This document shows, piece by piece, positions 21,974-33,176 of a DNA stretch of 64,000 bases (its first letter is position 1; the number at the start of each line of letters is the position of its first letter). Both the position numbers and the translations under genes were made by a program. Source of the DNA: an uncultured Prochlorococcus sp. Its GTDB lineage: Bacteria > Cyanobacteriota > Cyanobacteriia > PCC-6307 > Cyanobiaceae. Location of the stretch: NCBI GenBank assembly GCA_902536555.1, contig CACAXR010000002.1:1-64000 (forward strand), in the 5' to 3' direction. The notes under the pieces were generated by a model. It had not been told where the DNA came from. It saw nothing but the letters and a program-made list of their open reading frames with translations, and made no database searches.

Positions 21974-22923
21974 ATCTTTTTTGCTTCATTTAAAAATAGA
22001 AACGAATTGGGGAATTTATTCATTGCTAAACCAGGAACTTTTGGAGTTGGTCCTTGTAATTGTAGTGATGATAAATGATAAAGCCATCTCTTCCCTATTC
22101 CAGTTTCAAATGAAGTACTTATAGATATTAAAGCTTTTTTATTTTCTAATTCTCTTAAAAGCTTAACTGGATTATTTTCTTGAGAAGGCCTTCGAATTTG
22201 CCAACCCTTCCAGTCATCAATCAAAGTTGGAAATTTTAAAAGTGATTCGTCTAAGGCTATTGGAATTTTTTTGTTGAGTTCTTTCATTCCTTCAATGTCA
22301 TCAACACAGAGAGGTTGTTCTAACCAATCTATATTTTTGTTATCTTTCAAAATATCAGCCCATCTATTAGCTATCTTTCTTCCCCAGGAACCATTAGCAT
22401 CTATTCTTAACTTAATATTATTGCCTATTTGGCTTAAAATTTCTTCTAATTCTGCTTCTTCGTCTTGGTTATCTCTTAATGCGACTTTCCATTTTATAGT
22501 TACTGATTTTCCAATATTAGATTGTCTTTTTTTAATTTCATTTAGCTCTGAAATTACATTTTCAGAATTTAACAGTATGGCTGTTTTATCAATTTCATCA
22601 AAGGTATAGTTTTCTTTAAAAATTATTTTTCCATTTATCTCAGCTAATGCAGAATTTATTGCAGATTGAATGCAAGGGTGAAAAATATTTAATTGTTCAG
22701 ATAAATTATATATTTCTAAATTCTCAGGGATCTTATTTATTTGTTTTGCACATTTTTTTAAGTCTTCTTCTAGAAGTGGTGAAACTTCTCCAAACCCAAT
22801 TTTTTTATCATTACTTGTTAATTTAATTATCCAACCCAGTTTTGTAAGATAAGTGGTTTTAGAATTTTCTACTTTTGTGGATAACTTAAAGCTATAAGAT
22901 TTTTTTTTAAATATTAAGTTCAT
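21958..22923 (-). CDS. menC: o-succinylbenzoate synthase
   Basis: Enolase-superfamily motifs (LRIDANGSWGRKIA, WLEQPL, ALDESL); overlaps menE and menA. Confidence 0.86.
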   Translation of the reverse strand: MNLIFKKKSYSFKLSTKVENSKTTYLTKLGWIIKLTSNDKKIGFGEVSPLLEEDLKKCAKQINKIPENLEIYNLSEQLNIFHPCIQSAINSALAEINGKIIFKENYTFDEIDKTAILLNSENVISELNEIKKRQSNIGKSVTIKWKVALRDNQDEEAELEEILSQIGNNIKLRIDANGSWGRKIANRWADILKDNKNIDWLEQPLCVDDIEGMKELNKKIPIALDESLLKFPTLIDDWKGWQIRRPSQENNPVKLLRELENKKALISISTSFETGIGKRWLYHLSSLQLQGPTPKVPGLAMNKFPNSFLFLNEAKKIWDQL

Positions 22924-23837
22924 TTATTCAGCAAGTAATTAAATATTAATCCTGTTATTAAGCCAACTCCATTAAGAGTTTGAAATTTTATTGCGACGAA
23001 TTTGGAATTTTTTATTGAAGAAGGTTTTTTATAGGAAGATCTTAATAAATTTATAAGTCTCATTGCTTGGGGAAAACTAATCAAATAAAGGATACAAAAT
23101 ACTGGAATAAATCCAGTAACTATAGTTAAAAGTTGAAAAAAATATATTGTAAAAATTATCCAAGGCACAAATTGATAACCTTTTTTTGCTCCTAGGCGAA
23201 CTAAAGGTGAATTTTTCCCATGCTTTTTATCTTCAGAAATTTGATGAAAATGAGAACAAAATAATACAAGAGTTGTTGCTAATGAAGGTCCTGAACCAAG
23301 TAATAAAGCAACTTTCCAGGGAATATCTTCGAAGTAAATATTAGAAGGATTTAAAGCAATTAAGACTGCAGAGTAGGTAAAAGGTCCAAATGCAAGCCAG
23401 CATAATGGTTCTCCTAAGCCTTGATAGCCAAATCTAAAAGGAGGTCCTTGATATAAATATCCTAAGAAGCAGCAAGATGCCACCAAAATCAAAATGTTTA
23501 TACTTGTTGATACTGAGATAATTGAAATTATTAATAAACCAATAACTAAAGATGTATATGCAATAAATGAAATTATTTTTTTATTTTTTATAAGATTTAC
23601 AATTGAATGGAATTTAAATTCATCTATTCCTGTTTCTGCGTCGAATAAATCATTAGTTAAGTTTTCCCAAAGTAATATAAAAATTGCAGCTAAAGTAAAT
23701 GCAATCAAATTATAAATTTTTACTTTTTCATATTGATTGAGTATATAAGCCCCTGTTATTAAAACCGGAAGTATGGCAACAGAATAAAGAGGCCATTTTA
23801 TCGCTTGTTTCCATAATTCTTTTTTATCTTCGTCCAT
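22920..23837 (-). CDS. menA: 1,4-dihydroxy-2-naphthoate phytyl/prenyltransferase
   Basis: UbiA-type membrane protein with NDLFDAETGID and QISEDKKHGK motifs. Confidence 0.9.
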   Translation of the reverse strand: MDEDKKELWKQAIKWPLYSVAILPVLITGAYILNQYEKVKIYNLIAFTLAAIFILLWENLTNDLFDAETGIDEFKFHSIVNLIKNKKIISFIAYTSLVIGLLIISIISVSTSINILILVASCCFLGYLYQGPPFRFGYQGLGEPLCWLAFGPFTYSAVLIALNPSNIYFEDIPWKVALLLGSGPSLATTLVLFCSHFHQISEDKKHGKNSPLVRLGAKKGYQFVPWIIFTIYFFQLLTIVTGFIPVFCILYLISFPQAMRLINLLRSSYKKPSSIKNSKFVAIKFQTLNGVGLITGLIFNYLLNK

Positions 23838-23938
23838 TTTTATTTAATTTACAAAATTCGATCATTATTAAATGTAGTTTATAAATTGAGTTACATTTTT
23901 TACTTTATTGCATGATTTTTAGTTATTTTCAATAAGTA

Positions 23939-25351
23939 ATGAAAAATGATTTAAATTTAACAGATTTTTTAAAAGATGTATTTTCCTCTTTCGATAAGAA
24001 AGTGGAGAATTCTGGATTAGTAAGTATTTGTGTTGAGATTCCTTGTATTGATTTATTACAAGTATATGAATTATTTATAAATAAATATCCGTTTTCTTCA
24101 TTTTGGGAGGAATCTAATGGTATTTCATATATTGCTTTTGAGAAATGTAAATATGTTACTTTGGATGGTCCAAAAAGATTTGAGGTGGCAAAAGAGTTTA
24201 ATTCTGAGAATTTTAAAAATTTAATTAACTTAACTAATGAATCACATAATTCTGCACTTTCAAAAATAATTTATTTATTTTCTTTTGCTGAAGACTTGAA
24301 TAATAAGAATTTATCTTCTGATGTCCCTAGTTTGGAAGCTATCTTACCAAAAATATTAATTATTAAAAGTAATAAGAATTGCTGGTTAAGAATAAATGGT
24401 CATGTTGAAGGTAAATCATCATTGAGAACATTAATTGAAGAAATATGGACAATTAGAAAACAAGTTATTAATTCTGGCTCAGAATTAATAAAATCATCTG
24501 GCTTAAAAACTAGTTTTGATTTACCTATTATTGATGATTTCTTGCACTCCTTAGAAACTTCTAATACAAGTTTGAAAAAAGTAGTCAATAGAGGAATTCA
24601 GTTAGTAGAAAAAGGTATTCTCGAAAAGATAGTTTTAGCGAATAGGATTAAAATAAAATTTAGAAATAAATTAGATTTATTAGAAATTTTAAAAAGATTA
24701 AAAAAGAATCATCCAAATACATTCAGATATGTTTGGAAAAGAAATAGTAAGGATATTTTGTTTGGAGCATCTCCAGAAAAATTATTTTCTTTTACTAAAC
24801 CTAATTTAACTTTGGAGGCTCTTGCTGGAACTATCTCTACTAATTCAAATTACAAGAAACTCCTAAACAGTACAAAAGACTTAAAGGAACATAATTACGT
24901 AACACAGTATTTGATTAAATGTTTAGAAGTTTCAAAGATAAAAAACTTTAAAAAAAGTGATATTAAGGTAAATTCATTTGGAGATATTTCTCATTTGCAA
25001 ACACTCATTTTCTCTAAAGTTGAAAATATATGTCCTTTTGAATTGCTTAAAAACTTACATCCATCTCCGGCTGTTTGTGGTTACCCAAAAAATGCAGCAT
25101 TGGATTGGATAAACACTCTTGAGTCTTTTCCTAGAGGAAATTATGCTTCTCCAATGGGTTGGGTTGATTCATCAGGAAATGCTTCATTTCTTTTAGCAAT
25201 AAGAGGAGCTAGGTATATTGAAGAAAATATTGAATTTACTGCCGGTTCAGGTATAGTTTCAGGCTCCGTTTTAGAGAAAGAAATAGATGAGATTAAATTA
25301 AAATTTGAATCTATAGTAAAACAAATATTTTACTCTAAAAATCCTAGATAA
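23939..25351 (+). CDS. menF: Isochorismate synthase
   Basis: Chorismate-binding domain: [46 protein letters not shown]. Confidence 0.92.
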   Translation: MKNDLNLTDFLKDVFSSFDKKVENSGLVSICVEIPCIDLLQVYELFINKYPFSSFWEESNGISYIAFEKCKYVTLDGPKRFEVAKEFNSENFKNLINLTNESHNSALSKIIYLFSFAEDLNNKNLSSDVPSLEAILPKILIIKSNKNCWLRINGHVEGKSSLRTLIEEIWTIRKQVINSGSELIKSSGLKTSFDLPIIDDFLHSLETSNTSLKKVVNRGIQLVEKGILEKIVLANRIKIKFRNKLDLLEILKRLKKNHPNTFRYVWKRNSKDILFGASPEKLFSFTKPNLTLEALAGTISTNSNYKKLLNSTKDLKEHNYVTQYLIKCLEVSKIKNFKKSDIKVNSFGDISHLQTLIFSKVENICPFELLKNLHPSPAVCGYPKNAALDWINTLESFPRGNYASPMGWVDSSGNASFLLAIRGARYIEENIEFTAGSGIVSGSVLEKEIDEIKLKFESIVKQIFYSKNPR

Positions 25352-26267
25352 TTTCCAGTAATTTTTCAATAACTTCCTCTGAAACATTCTTATTGGATAA
25401 ATTTTCTATTTCTCTTAAACCAGTTGGACTGGTTACATTAATCTCGCTAAGCATTCCATTTATTACATCAATACCTACAAAAAATAAACCTTCATCTTTG
25501 AAGTGTTGAGATAATTCTGAGCAGATACTTTTTTCTTTTTCTGTTAATAATGTTGGTTCAGCCTTTCCTCCCATTGCTAAATTACTCCTAAAATCGCCTC
25601 CTTGAGGGATCCTATTTATTGATCCAATTGCTGCACCGTTTACGATAATTATTCTTTTATCACCCTCTATGACTTCAGGAATAAATTTTTGCATCATAAC
25701 GGGTAATTCTTCTTGAGAAGTGATTAATTCAATGATTGATTTAATACCTGGAGAATTTTTATTTATCCTTATAACACCTTGACCACCTTTCCCTCCAAGA
25801 GGTTTTATGACTACTTCATTATTCATATTTGCAAAATTAATAAGATCTTTTACCTTATTCGCGACTATTGTAGGTGCCATTAAGTGGCTGTATCGCAAAG
25901 CACCTAGCTTTTCATTCCATGCTCTTAACGATGAGGGTTTGTTGATTACTTTTACACCTTTTCTTTCGGCAACTTCTAAAAGATGAGTTGCGTATAAATA
26001 AGCCTCATTTACAGGAGGATCTTTTCTCATCCAAATGCAATTAAATTCGGCGAGAGGTATGCAATCATAATCTTTGAAAGAGATCCAAGGATTTACTTCA
26101 ACTTTTACGGAAGATGCCCATACTTCATCACCTCTAGCTTCAAGGTCCTGAGGAGTACAACTCCAGATTTCAATATTTTTTTTTGATGATGCTTGCATTA
26201 AAGCAGCAGTTGAATCTTTTAAGGGATTTATATTTTTTATTGGATCTATCACGAATAGAAATTTCAT
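25344..26267 (-). CDS. gshB: Glutathione synthetase
   Basis: [23 protein letters not shown]-grasp [28 protein letters not shown]. Confidence 0.95.
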   Translation of the reverse strand: MKFLFVIDPIKNINPLKDSTAALMQASSKKNIEIWSCTPQDLEARGDEVWASSVKVEVNPWISFKDYDCIPLAEFNCIWMRKDPPVNEAYLYATHLLEVAERKGVKVINKPSSLRAWNEKLGALRYSHLMAPTIVANKVKDLINFANMNNEVVIKPLGGKGGQGVIRINKNSPGIKSIIELITSQEELPVMMQKFIPEVIEGDKRIIIVNGAAIGSINRIPQGGDFRSNLAMGGKAEPTLLTEKEKSICSELSQHFKDEGLFFVGIDVINGMLSEINVTSPTGLREIENLSNKNVSEEVIEKLLEII

Positions 26268-26272
26268 AAGAT

Positions 26273-26527
26273 CTAGTTTAATAATGCGTCTAATTTATTT
26301 TCATTTTCTAATGTGTAGAGATCATCGCAGCCTCCGATACCCTCATTATCTATAAATATTTGTGGTAATGTTCTTCTACCATCAGCTCTTTTAATCATCA
26401 ATGCTCTGGCAACTTCGTCGCCATCTATTTTGTATTCTGTAAAATATATATTTTTTTTCTTGAGTAGTGATTTTGCTCTAATACAGAATGGGCAATATTG
26501 CCAAGTATAAATTTCAACTTTGGACAT
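26273..26527 (-). CDS. grxC: Glutaredoxin 3
   Basis: [16 protein letters not shown] with CPFC active site; [10 protein letters not shown]. Confidence 0.93.
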   Translation of the reverse strand: MSKVEIYTWQYCPFCIRAKSLLKKKNIYFTEYKIDGDEVARALMIKRADGRRTLPQIFIDNEGIGGCDDLYTLENENKLDALLN

Positions 26528-26603
26528 TTTTTTAAAATAATACTTAGTTTATACTATTAAACAAAAGTGCTTGTTAGATTATAAATAACGATTAAATTCT
26601 ATT

Positions 26604-27726
26604 TTGATAGATATTACAGATTTCAAAAAAGATCTTTCGGAACTAACAGAGCGCCTGGGTAATGCTCAGGATTGTCTTTGACGTTCCAAGATTAAAAGCG
26701 AAAAGGAGAGAATTAGAGCAAATTTCTGCTCAACCTGAATTTTGGGAGAATCAAGAAGAAGCGAAAAAACAAATGTTAATCCTTGATGATGTTAAGGCAC
26801 AACTTGAATTATTGGATAAATGGAAAACTTTTATTTCTGATGCTAATGCCTCTCTTGAGCTTTATTCTTTAGAACCAGAAGAGGAAATGATTTTGGAATC
26901 CCAGCAGGGCTTAAAGAAATTAAGAGAGAATTTAGATAAATGGGAATTTGAAAGGTTGTTATTTGGTGAATACGATAAGGAAGGAGCAGTAGTTTCTATT
27001 AACGCAGGTGCTGGTGGAACAGATGCTCAGGATTGGGTAGAGATCTTATTGAGAATGTATTCAAGATGGGCCGATAATAATCAAATGAGTTTCATTATCA
27101 ATGAATTATCTCAAGGAGAAGAAGCAGGTATCAAAAGTGTAACTTTTGAAATTGATGGAAAATATGCATACGGATATTTACAAAATGAAAAAGGAACTCA
27201 TAGATTAGTAAGAATTTCTCCCTTCAATGCTAATGGTAAAAGACAAACCAGCTTTGCTGGGGTGGAGGTCATGCCAAAATTAGATGAAAATATTTCACTT
27301 GATATACCTGAAAAAGATTTGGAAATTACAACAAGTAGATCCGGTGGGGCTGGAGGACAAAATGTTAATAAAGTAGAAACAGCGGTGAGAATTGTTCATT
27401 TGCCTTCAGGGATTTCAGTAAGATGTACACAAGAAAGATCTCAATTACAAAATAAAGAAAAAGCTATGTTACTTCTAAAGTCTAAACTACTAGTGATTGC
27501 TAAAGAACAACGAGCTGCAGAAGTCGCTGATATTAAAGGTGATATTGTGGAAGCTGCATGGGGCAATCAAATAAGAAATTATGTTTTTCATCCCTATCAA
27601 ATGGTAAAAGATCTCAGAACTATGCAGGAGACTAACGACTTAGATAGTGTTTTAGATGGAGGACTTGAACCATTTATTCATGAATTATTACGCATGAATA
27701 TTTCTTCTAACGAATCTATTGAATAA
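26604..27726 (+). CDS. prfB: Peptide chain release factor 2, programmed +1 frameshift
   Basis: Zero-frame TTG at 26604 encodes [25 protein letters not shown] and stops at TGA 26679-26681 inside CTT TGA C; +1 frame continues [18 protein letters not shown]. Downstream [16 protein letters not shown] (GGQ). Confidence 0.95.
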
Positions 27727-27729
27727 CTA

Positions 27730-27912
27730 ATGAAAAATAAAAACGAAAATATAGAAAAAAAAGTTGCTCCCCCAAGCTTTATAAAGCTTGCTATGCGAAA
27801 TATGGTAAGTAAGGGTTCAAAGAGTATTTCTCATTTTTCAATAACCTTTTTAGTTTTAATAGGGATATTAATACTTGTAGCCACAATAGGTAAGCCTAAT
27901 ATTCCTGTATAA
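27730..27912 (+). CDS. Small single-TM protein, DUF3285-like
   Basis: 60 aa, FIKLAMRNMVSKGSKSISHF.. then one TM segment; sits between prfB and ybeY. Confidence 0.7.
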   Translation: MKNKNENIEKKVAPPSFIKLAMRNMVSKGSKSISHFSITFLVLIGILILVATIGKPNIPV

Positions 27913-27918
27913 GAATGT

Positions 27919-28458
27919 ATGAAAGAAAAAATTATTTCTGAAATAAATTTAGATTTGGTTTTTAAATGTAATGAATTTTCTCAATTTTCAAATAAGTTAA
28001 AAGATTCAAAAACTAAGCTTATTTTTGAATCTAATTTTTGGGAGAAAGTTTTTTTATCTTGGATAAAAATAATATTAAAAAAAGACGATTATAAATTGCC
28101 AAATTTAATTTTTGAAAAAAAATCTTTTTCATTAGGCTTAGAGATAATATCTAATCAAGAAATTGCTTTTATGAACAAGAAGTGGATGCAAAAAAATGGA
28201 CCAACTGATGTTCTATCTTTTCCAATCATTTCTGATGAATCTCTAAATAATTTAGATCATATAGAGTTGGGAGATATATTTATCTCATTAGAGATCGCAC
28301 TTGAGCAATCTTATGAATATAAACATTCAATCTATAAAGAAATGCTTTGGTTGGCTAGTCATGGATTTTTACATCTTTTAGGTTGGGAACATAATAATGA
28401 TCTTGATTTAGAAAATATGTTAAATTTTCAGGATTATTTAATTAAAAAATTAGATTAA
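27919..28458 (+). CDS. ybeY: Endoribonuclease YbeY
   Basis: [17 protein letters not shown] and [14 protein letters not shown]. Confidence 0.92.
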   Translation: MKEKIISEINLDLVFKCNEFSQFSNKLKDSKTKLIFESNFWEKVFLSWIKIILKKDDYKLPNLIFEKKSFSLGLEIISNQEIAFMNKKWMQKNGPTDVLSFPIISDESLNNLDHIELGDIFISLEIALEQSYEYKHSIYKEMLWLASHGFLHLLGWEHNNDLDLENMLNFQDYLIKKLD

Positions 28459-28464
28459 AAATCC

Positions 28465-28884
28465 ATGGACAAAAAAATAAACTCTATAAAAAATAGAAAA
28501 GAATCATATAAAACTTCTAGTAATGTATTAAAAAGTTTTAATTATGCTTTTAGTGGAATTAGTTACGTATTAAAAACTTCAAGAAATTTTAAAATTCAAT
28601 TAATTTTTGCAGTTACAAGTTTAATGATTGGTTTTTTACTGCAAATTAGTCAAAGTAATTATGTAATTTTGATTGCCACAATTATGTCTGTTTTAATCTT
28701 AGAAATATTAAACACATCTATTGAATCAATAGTGGATTTAGTAGTGAAAAAAGAATTTAGTAGTTTGGCTAAAATTTCAAAAGATACTTCTGCAGGAGCA
28801 GTGTTATTAGCTTCTATGAATTCTGTTATTATTGCTGTATATATTTTTGTTCCTAAAATTAAGTTGTTATTTGAATCTATATAA
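28465..28884 (+). CDS. dgkA: Diacylglycerol kinase
   Basis: SFNYAFSGISYVLKTSRNFKIQ and LEILNTSIESIVDLV, KDTSAGAVLLA. Confidence 0.9.
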   Translation: MDKKINSIKNRKESYKTSSNVLKSFNYAFSGISYVLKTSRNFKIQLIFAVTSLMIGFLLQISQSNYVILIATIMSVLILEILNTSIESIVDLVVKKEFSSLAKISKDTSAGAVLLASMNSVIIAVYIFVPKIKLLFESI

Positions 28885-28886
28885 AT

Positions 28887-29483
28887 ATGTTTCTTGTTAT
28901 TGATAATTACGATAGTTTTACATATAACCTTGTTCAATATTTAGGAGAACTTTCTGTTGAGCATGAAATAACTAGAGAATTAATAGTTAAAAGAAATGAT
29001 GAAATTACTCTAGATGAAATTATCAAACTAAATCCTAGTGGCATCCTATTATCTCCAGGTCCTGGTAATCCAGATCAATCTGGAATTTGTCTGCCAATAC
29101 TAAAAAAATTGTCTAAAAATATTCCGACATTAGGAGTTTGTTTAGGGCATCAAGCTTTGGCACAAGCTTTTGGAGGTAAGGTTATAGTTGGAAAAGAACT
29201 TATGCATGGTAAGACATCCAAAATATTTCATAATCAAAAAGGTTTGTTTAAAGATATCGAGACTCCATTTGTGGCGACTAGATATCATAGTCTTATAGTT
29301 GATTCAAGCTCATTACCAACTTGTTTCGATATAACTGCGACTTTGGAAGACTCAACTATTATGGCTATTTCTCACAAAGAATATAAGCATTTACATGGAG
29401 TACAGTTTCATCCTGAAAGTGTATTGACACAATTTGGTCATAAATTAATTAGTAATTTTCTAAAAATGACTGAACAAAAGTAA
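28887..29483 (+). CDS. trpG: Anthranilate/aminodeoxychorismate synthase glutamine amidotransferase subunit
   Basis: LVIDNYDSFTYNLVQYL, SPGPGNPDQSG, GVCLGHQALA, HGVQFHPESV. Confidence 0.92.
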   Translation: MFLVIDNYDSFTYNLVQYLGELSVEHEITRELIVKRNDEITLDEIIKLNPSGILLSPGPGNPDQSGICLPILKKLSKNIPTLGVCLGHQALAQAFGGKVIVGKELMHGKTSKIFHNQKGLFKDIETPFVATRYHSLIVDSSSLPTCFDITATLEDSTIMAISHKEYKHLHGVQFHPESVLTQFGHKLISNFLKMTEQK

Positions 29484-29503
29484 AATATAAAAAAATTTAT
29501 AAT

Positions 29504-30229
29504 ATGATTTCTCAAATTAAAAACATTTTCTTTTTTATATTGTTTAGCTCTTTTTTACCTACCTCATTATTGGCAAGGAATTTAGTAATAAAAAGTCTGG
29601 GACATAGTAGTTTCTTAATTAATAGTGCGGAAAAATCGATTCTTATAAATCCCTTTAAAGCAATAGGTTGTGCAAGCAATTTAAAAGAGCCAAAAGAAGT
29701 CAACGCAGATTTTATTTTGGCTAGTTCTAGGCTTCTAGATGAAGGCTATAATCCTAACAATCAATTAATGTTTGTAAAGCCAGGATTCTACCAATTTGAG
29801 GATATTTTATTAAATGGAATTTCCGTCCCACATGACAGAGTAGATGGAAGAAGATTTGGGATGGCAACTGTTTGGAGTTGGGAACAGAATGGTCTTAAAA
29901 TTGTTCATATGGGAGGCGCTGCTGGTGACATTGATATCAATAGTCAAATTATTTTGTCTCGCCCAGATATCTTATTTATTTCAATTGGAGGAGGAATAAA
30001 ATCTTATGATGGGCAAGAGGCTTCAAGAATAGTTGGGCTTCTAAAACCTAATTTAGTTATTCCTGTTCACTTTGCTCGTGGCAAAAAAATTAACAAAGAA
30101 TGTGATTTCTCAAATGCTGATTTGTTTATCGAAAATATGAAAAGTTTTAAAGTAAAATATGTTGGAAAAGATTTACAAATAAAACCTAAAAGAATCGATC
30201 AAAATACAATTTATATTTTTGGTAATTAA
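29504..30229 (+). CDS. Exported MBL-fold-like protein (UPF0173-related), degenerate metal site
   Basis: N-terminal signal-like segment, then MBL-like core (VIKSLGHSSFLIN.., VHMGGAAGDI, VIPVHFARG). Confidence 0.75.
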   Translation: MISQIKNIFFFILFSSFLPTSLLARNLVIKSLGHSSFLINSAEKSILINPFKAIGCASNLKEPKEVNADFILASSRLLDEGYNPNNQLMFVKPGFYQFEDILLNGISVPHDRVDGRRFGMATVWSWEQNGLKIVHMGGAAGDIDINSQIILSRPDILFISIGGGIKSYDGQEASRIVGLLKPNLVIPVHFARGKKINKECDFSNADLFIENMKSFKVKYVGKDLQIKPKRIDQNTIYIFGN

Positions 30230-31335
30230 TTTATTAAATCTAAGACTTTGTAATTGTCCCAGAAAAAAATCATTTGTTCTTTTGTTCCAATACTAACCCT
30301 TATTGACTTACCAATATCTTTTTTGTTTTCCATACTTCTGATAAGAATACCTTTTTCTCTCATCTGTTGTATTAAAATTTTAGGATCTTTTTTTGGCCAA
30401 ATTAAGAAATAATTACCACCACTAAAATGAGTTCTGATTTTTGTTGATTTAAATTTATTTAAAATCCATTCCCTTGCTTTTTTTACTTCTAAAACATAAT
30501 TGTCAATATATGATTTGTCTTTAAGTGCTGCTAATGCTGCCGTTATAGCAAAGCTATTCACGTCATATGGTCCTGTAACTTTATTAATGTAATTAATTAA
30601 ATTTTTATTGCCAAAAGTAAAACCTATTCTTAAACCAGCTAAACCAGCTGTTTTTGAGAGAGATTGGATTATTAGTATATTGTTATTCTTTTCAAAATCT
30701 ATCGATTTAAGAAGACTATCTCCATTAAATTTTTCATATAATTCATCAACAATTATCAATGCATCGTTTTTGATATTTGCTAAGTTAATTATCTCTTGAG
30801 CACTTAAAACTGTTCCTGTCGGATTATTTGGATTACAAATAAATATTAACTTTGGATTATACTTTATAATTTTTTTACTAAATTCTTCGATGGGAAATAG
30901 AAAATTTTCTCCAATGTAAGAACAAGTTATTTTCTTCATTCCTCGCATTTCTGAACAAGGAGAATAGTAACCAAAAGTTGGATTCGTGGTTAGAAATACT
31001 TGATCTTTTTCTCCAAAGCAATTGAAGATTGCATTTATTGCTGCGTCTGCTCCATTGTAAATTCCTATTTCATCATTATCAAATTTTCTTGAATCAAGAT
31101 ATTGATCACATAAAAAATTTTTTAATAAATTATATTCTGGATAAATTGCAATCTCATTTAATTTTATCGCTTGTAATGCCTCTAAAACCTTAGGACTTGG
31201 ACCTAGAGTATTTTCATTAAAGTCTAAGCGGAGTAAATTTCTTCTATTTTCTAAAGGTGCAGAGTAAGACTGCATATTTATTATTTCTTCTCTTGGTCTT
31301 GGGAAAAGATTATTTAATTGATCAAAATCATTCAT
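30226..31335 (-). CDS. hisC: Histidinol-phosphate aminotransferase
   Basis: LRLDFNENTLGPSPKVLEAL, CNPNNPTGTVLS, QSLSKTAGLAGLRIGF. Confidence 0.9.
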   Translation of the reverse strand: MNDFDQLNNLFPRPREEIINMQSYSAPLENRRNLLRLDFNENTLGPSPKVLEALQAIKLNEIAIYPEYNLLKNFLCDQYLDSRKFDNDEIGIYNGADAAINAIFNCFGEKDQVFLTTNPTFGYYSPCSEMRGMKKITCSYIGENFLFPIEEFSKKIIKYNPKLIFICNPNNPTGTVLSAQEIINLANIKNDALIIVDELYEKFNGDSLLKSIDFEKNNNILIIQSLSKTAGLAGLRIGFTFGNKNLINYINKVTGPYDVNSFAITAALAALKDKSYIDNYVLEVKKAREWILNKFKSTKIRTHFSGGNYFLIWPKKDPKILIQQMREKGILIRSMENKKDIGKSIRVSIGTKEQMIFFWDNYKVLDLIN

Positions 31336-33149
31336 TACATTCTTTCTAAAGTTTCAATTCCTAGAAGCTCCAAGCTTAATTTTAGTGTTTTTGCAGTTAG
31401 ATCACATAAATTCAGTCTAGAAATTTTTATGTATTTTTCTTCTTTGAGTATTGGAACTTGATCATAGAATCTGTTAAAAGTCTGACATAGCTCAAACAGA
31501 TAATTACATAATCTATTTGGCATTAAGTCTTTTTCAATAGAAATTATGACTTCATCGAACCTAAGTAATTTTCTGATAAGTTTCCACTCAGATTTATGTT
31601 CATAATTTACGTACTGAAAATCTTTAGATTCATAAACAAAATCATTTTTACTTTTAATTCCTAAAATTCTTACAAGTGTATATAACAAATAAGGAGCAGT
31701 ATTACCATTAAGGGAAAGCATTTTATCAAAACTAAATTGATAATTAGTAATCCTATTTTGACTTAAATCTGCATACTTAACAGCTCCTAATCCAATAATT
31801 CTTGAAGTATTTGCTATAAACTCTTCGGTCTCATAACGATCTTCATCTTCTAATCTTTTCAATAAATCTTCTTTTGCTCTTCTAACTGCTTCATTTAATA
31901 AATCTTTTAAGCGTATTGTTTCACCTTCTCTTGTCTTTAGTTTTTTGCCATCAATTCCTTGAACTAACCCAAAAGGGACATGGTCTACTTGACAATTTTC
32001 TGGGATCCATTTTGCTTTTTTTGCAACTTGAAAAACTCCAGCAAAATGATTTGATTGCCCATGATCAGTTACATAAATAATTCTTGAAGCATCATCGCCA
32101 TTAGGAGGTTTATTGAATCTGTATCTTATAGCAGCAAGATCTGTGGTGGCATAATTAAAACCTCCATCTTTTTTTTGAATAATTAGGGGTAAAGGTTTGC
32201 CTTCTTTATTAGTCATCCCTTCTAAAAATACACATTTTGCTCCTTGATCTTCTACTAATATTTTTTCTAAATTCAAATCATCAATAACTGATTTTAAGAA
32301 GGGATTATAAAAAGATTCACCTCTTTCTTCTATTTTTATTTTTAAATTTTTATAGATTTCATCAAATTCTTTCCTTGATTGATCACATAATAATTTCCAA
32401 GCTTTAATCGATTTAATATCTCCACTTTGTAACTTAACTACTTCCTCTCTAGATCTTTTTTGGAATTCAGATTCGTTATCAAATCTTTTTTTTGATTCTT
32501 TATAAAATTCAACTAAATCACTTATCTTGATCTTTCCTATTTCTTCTAGATCATTTGAATATAAATCTTTGAGCTGAGTAATAAGCATGCCAAATTGTGT
32601 TCCCCAATCACCAACATGATTGAGTCTTAATACTTCATAACCTCTTAACTCGAAAATTCTAGATATTGAGTCACCTATTATTGTTGATCTTAAATGCCCT
32701 ACATGCATTTCTTTAGCAATATTAGGGCTAGAAAAATCTACAATAACTTTATTGGACAAGCCACTATCTAAATCTTTTCTAATAAGAGGTATGCCAGCCC
32801 TATTGCATTGAATATTTGACTTAATTTCATTTATTAGAACCTCATCTTTTAATTTTATATTTATAAATCCAGGTCCTGCTATTTCTAGACTCTTACATAA
32901 TTTTGCTATGCTTTTATTTTTATTTAAAAGGTTAATAAAATCATTAGAAATATCTCTTGGGTTCTTTTTATATATTTTAGATAAACTTAAACAAACATTA
33001 CATTGATAATCACCAAATTCCTCTTTTGATGATTGTGTAATTAAATTCTTGCTAAGAATTGCGAATTCTCCTTTTTTCTCATTTTTTTCAAGACTATCTA
33101 AAAGAGATTGTTCAAATTGTTTTGTTAATTCTTTAAAAATGATTAGCAT
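31335..33149 (-). CDS. argS: Arginyl-tRNA synthetase
   Basis: [36 protein letters not shown]. Confidence 0.97.
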   Translation of the reverse strand: MLIIFKELTKQFEQSLLDSLEKNEKKGEFAILSKNLITQSSKEEFGDYQCNVCLSLSKIYKKNPRDISNDFINLLNKNKSIAKLCKSLEIAGPGFINIKLKDEVLINEIKSNIQCNRAGIPLIRKDLDSGLSNKVIVDFSSPNIAKEMHVGHLRSTIIGDSISRIFELRGYEVLRLNHVGDWGTQFGMLITQLKDLYSNDLEEIGKIKISDLVEFYKESKKRFDNESEFQKRSREEVVKLQSGDIKSIKAWKLLCDQSRKEFDEIYKNLKIKIEERGESFYNPFLKSVIDDLNLEKILVEDQGAKCVFLEGMTNKEGKPLPLIIQKKDGGFNYATTDLAAIRYRFNKPPNGDDASRIIYVTDHGQSNHFAGVFQVAKKAKWIPENCQVDHVPFGLVQGIDGKKLKTREGETIRLKDLLNEAVRRAKEDLLKRLEDEDRYETEEFIANTSRIIGLGAVKYADLSQNRITNYQFSFDKMLSLNGNTAPYLLYTLVRILGIKSKNDFVYESKDFQYVNYEHKSEWKLIRKLLRFDEVIISIEKDLMPNRLCNYLFELCQTFNRFYDQVPILKEEKYIKISRLNLCDLTAKTLKLSLELLGIETLERM

Positions 33150-33176
33150 TAATTATTCAATTATTTATCTATATGA

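Noticed and set aside
20949-22609. Plus-strand ORFs of 133 and 112 aa
   Set aside because: Antisense to menE and menC; hydrophobic Ser/Leu/Ile-rich translation typical of reversed AT-rich coding sequence.
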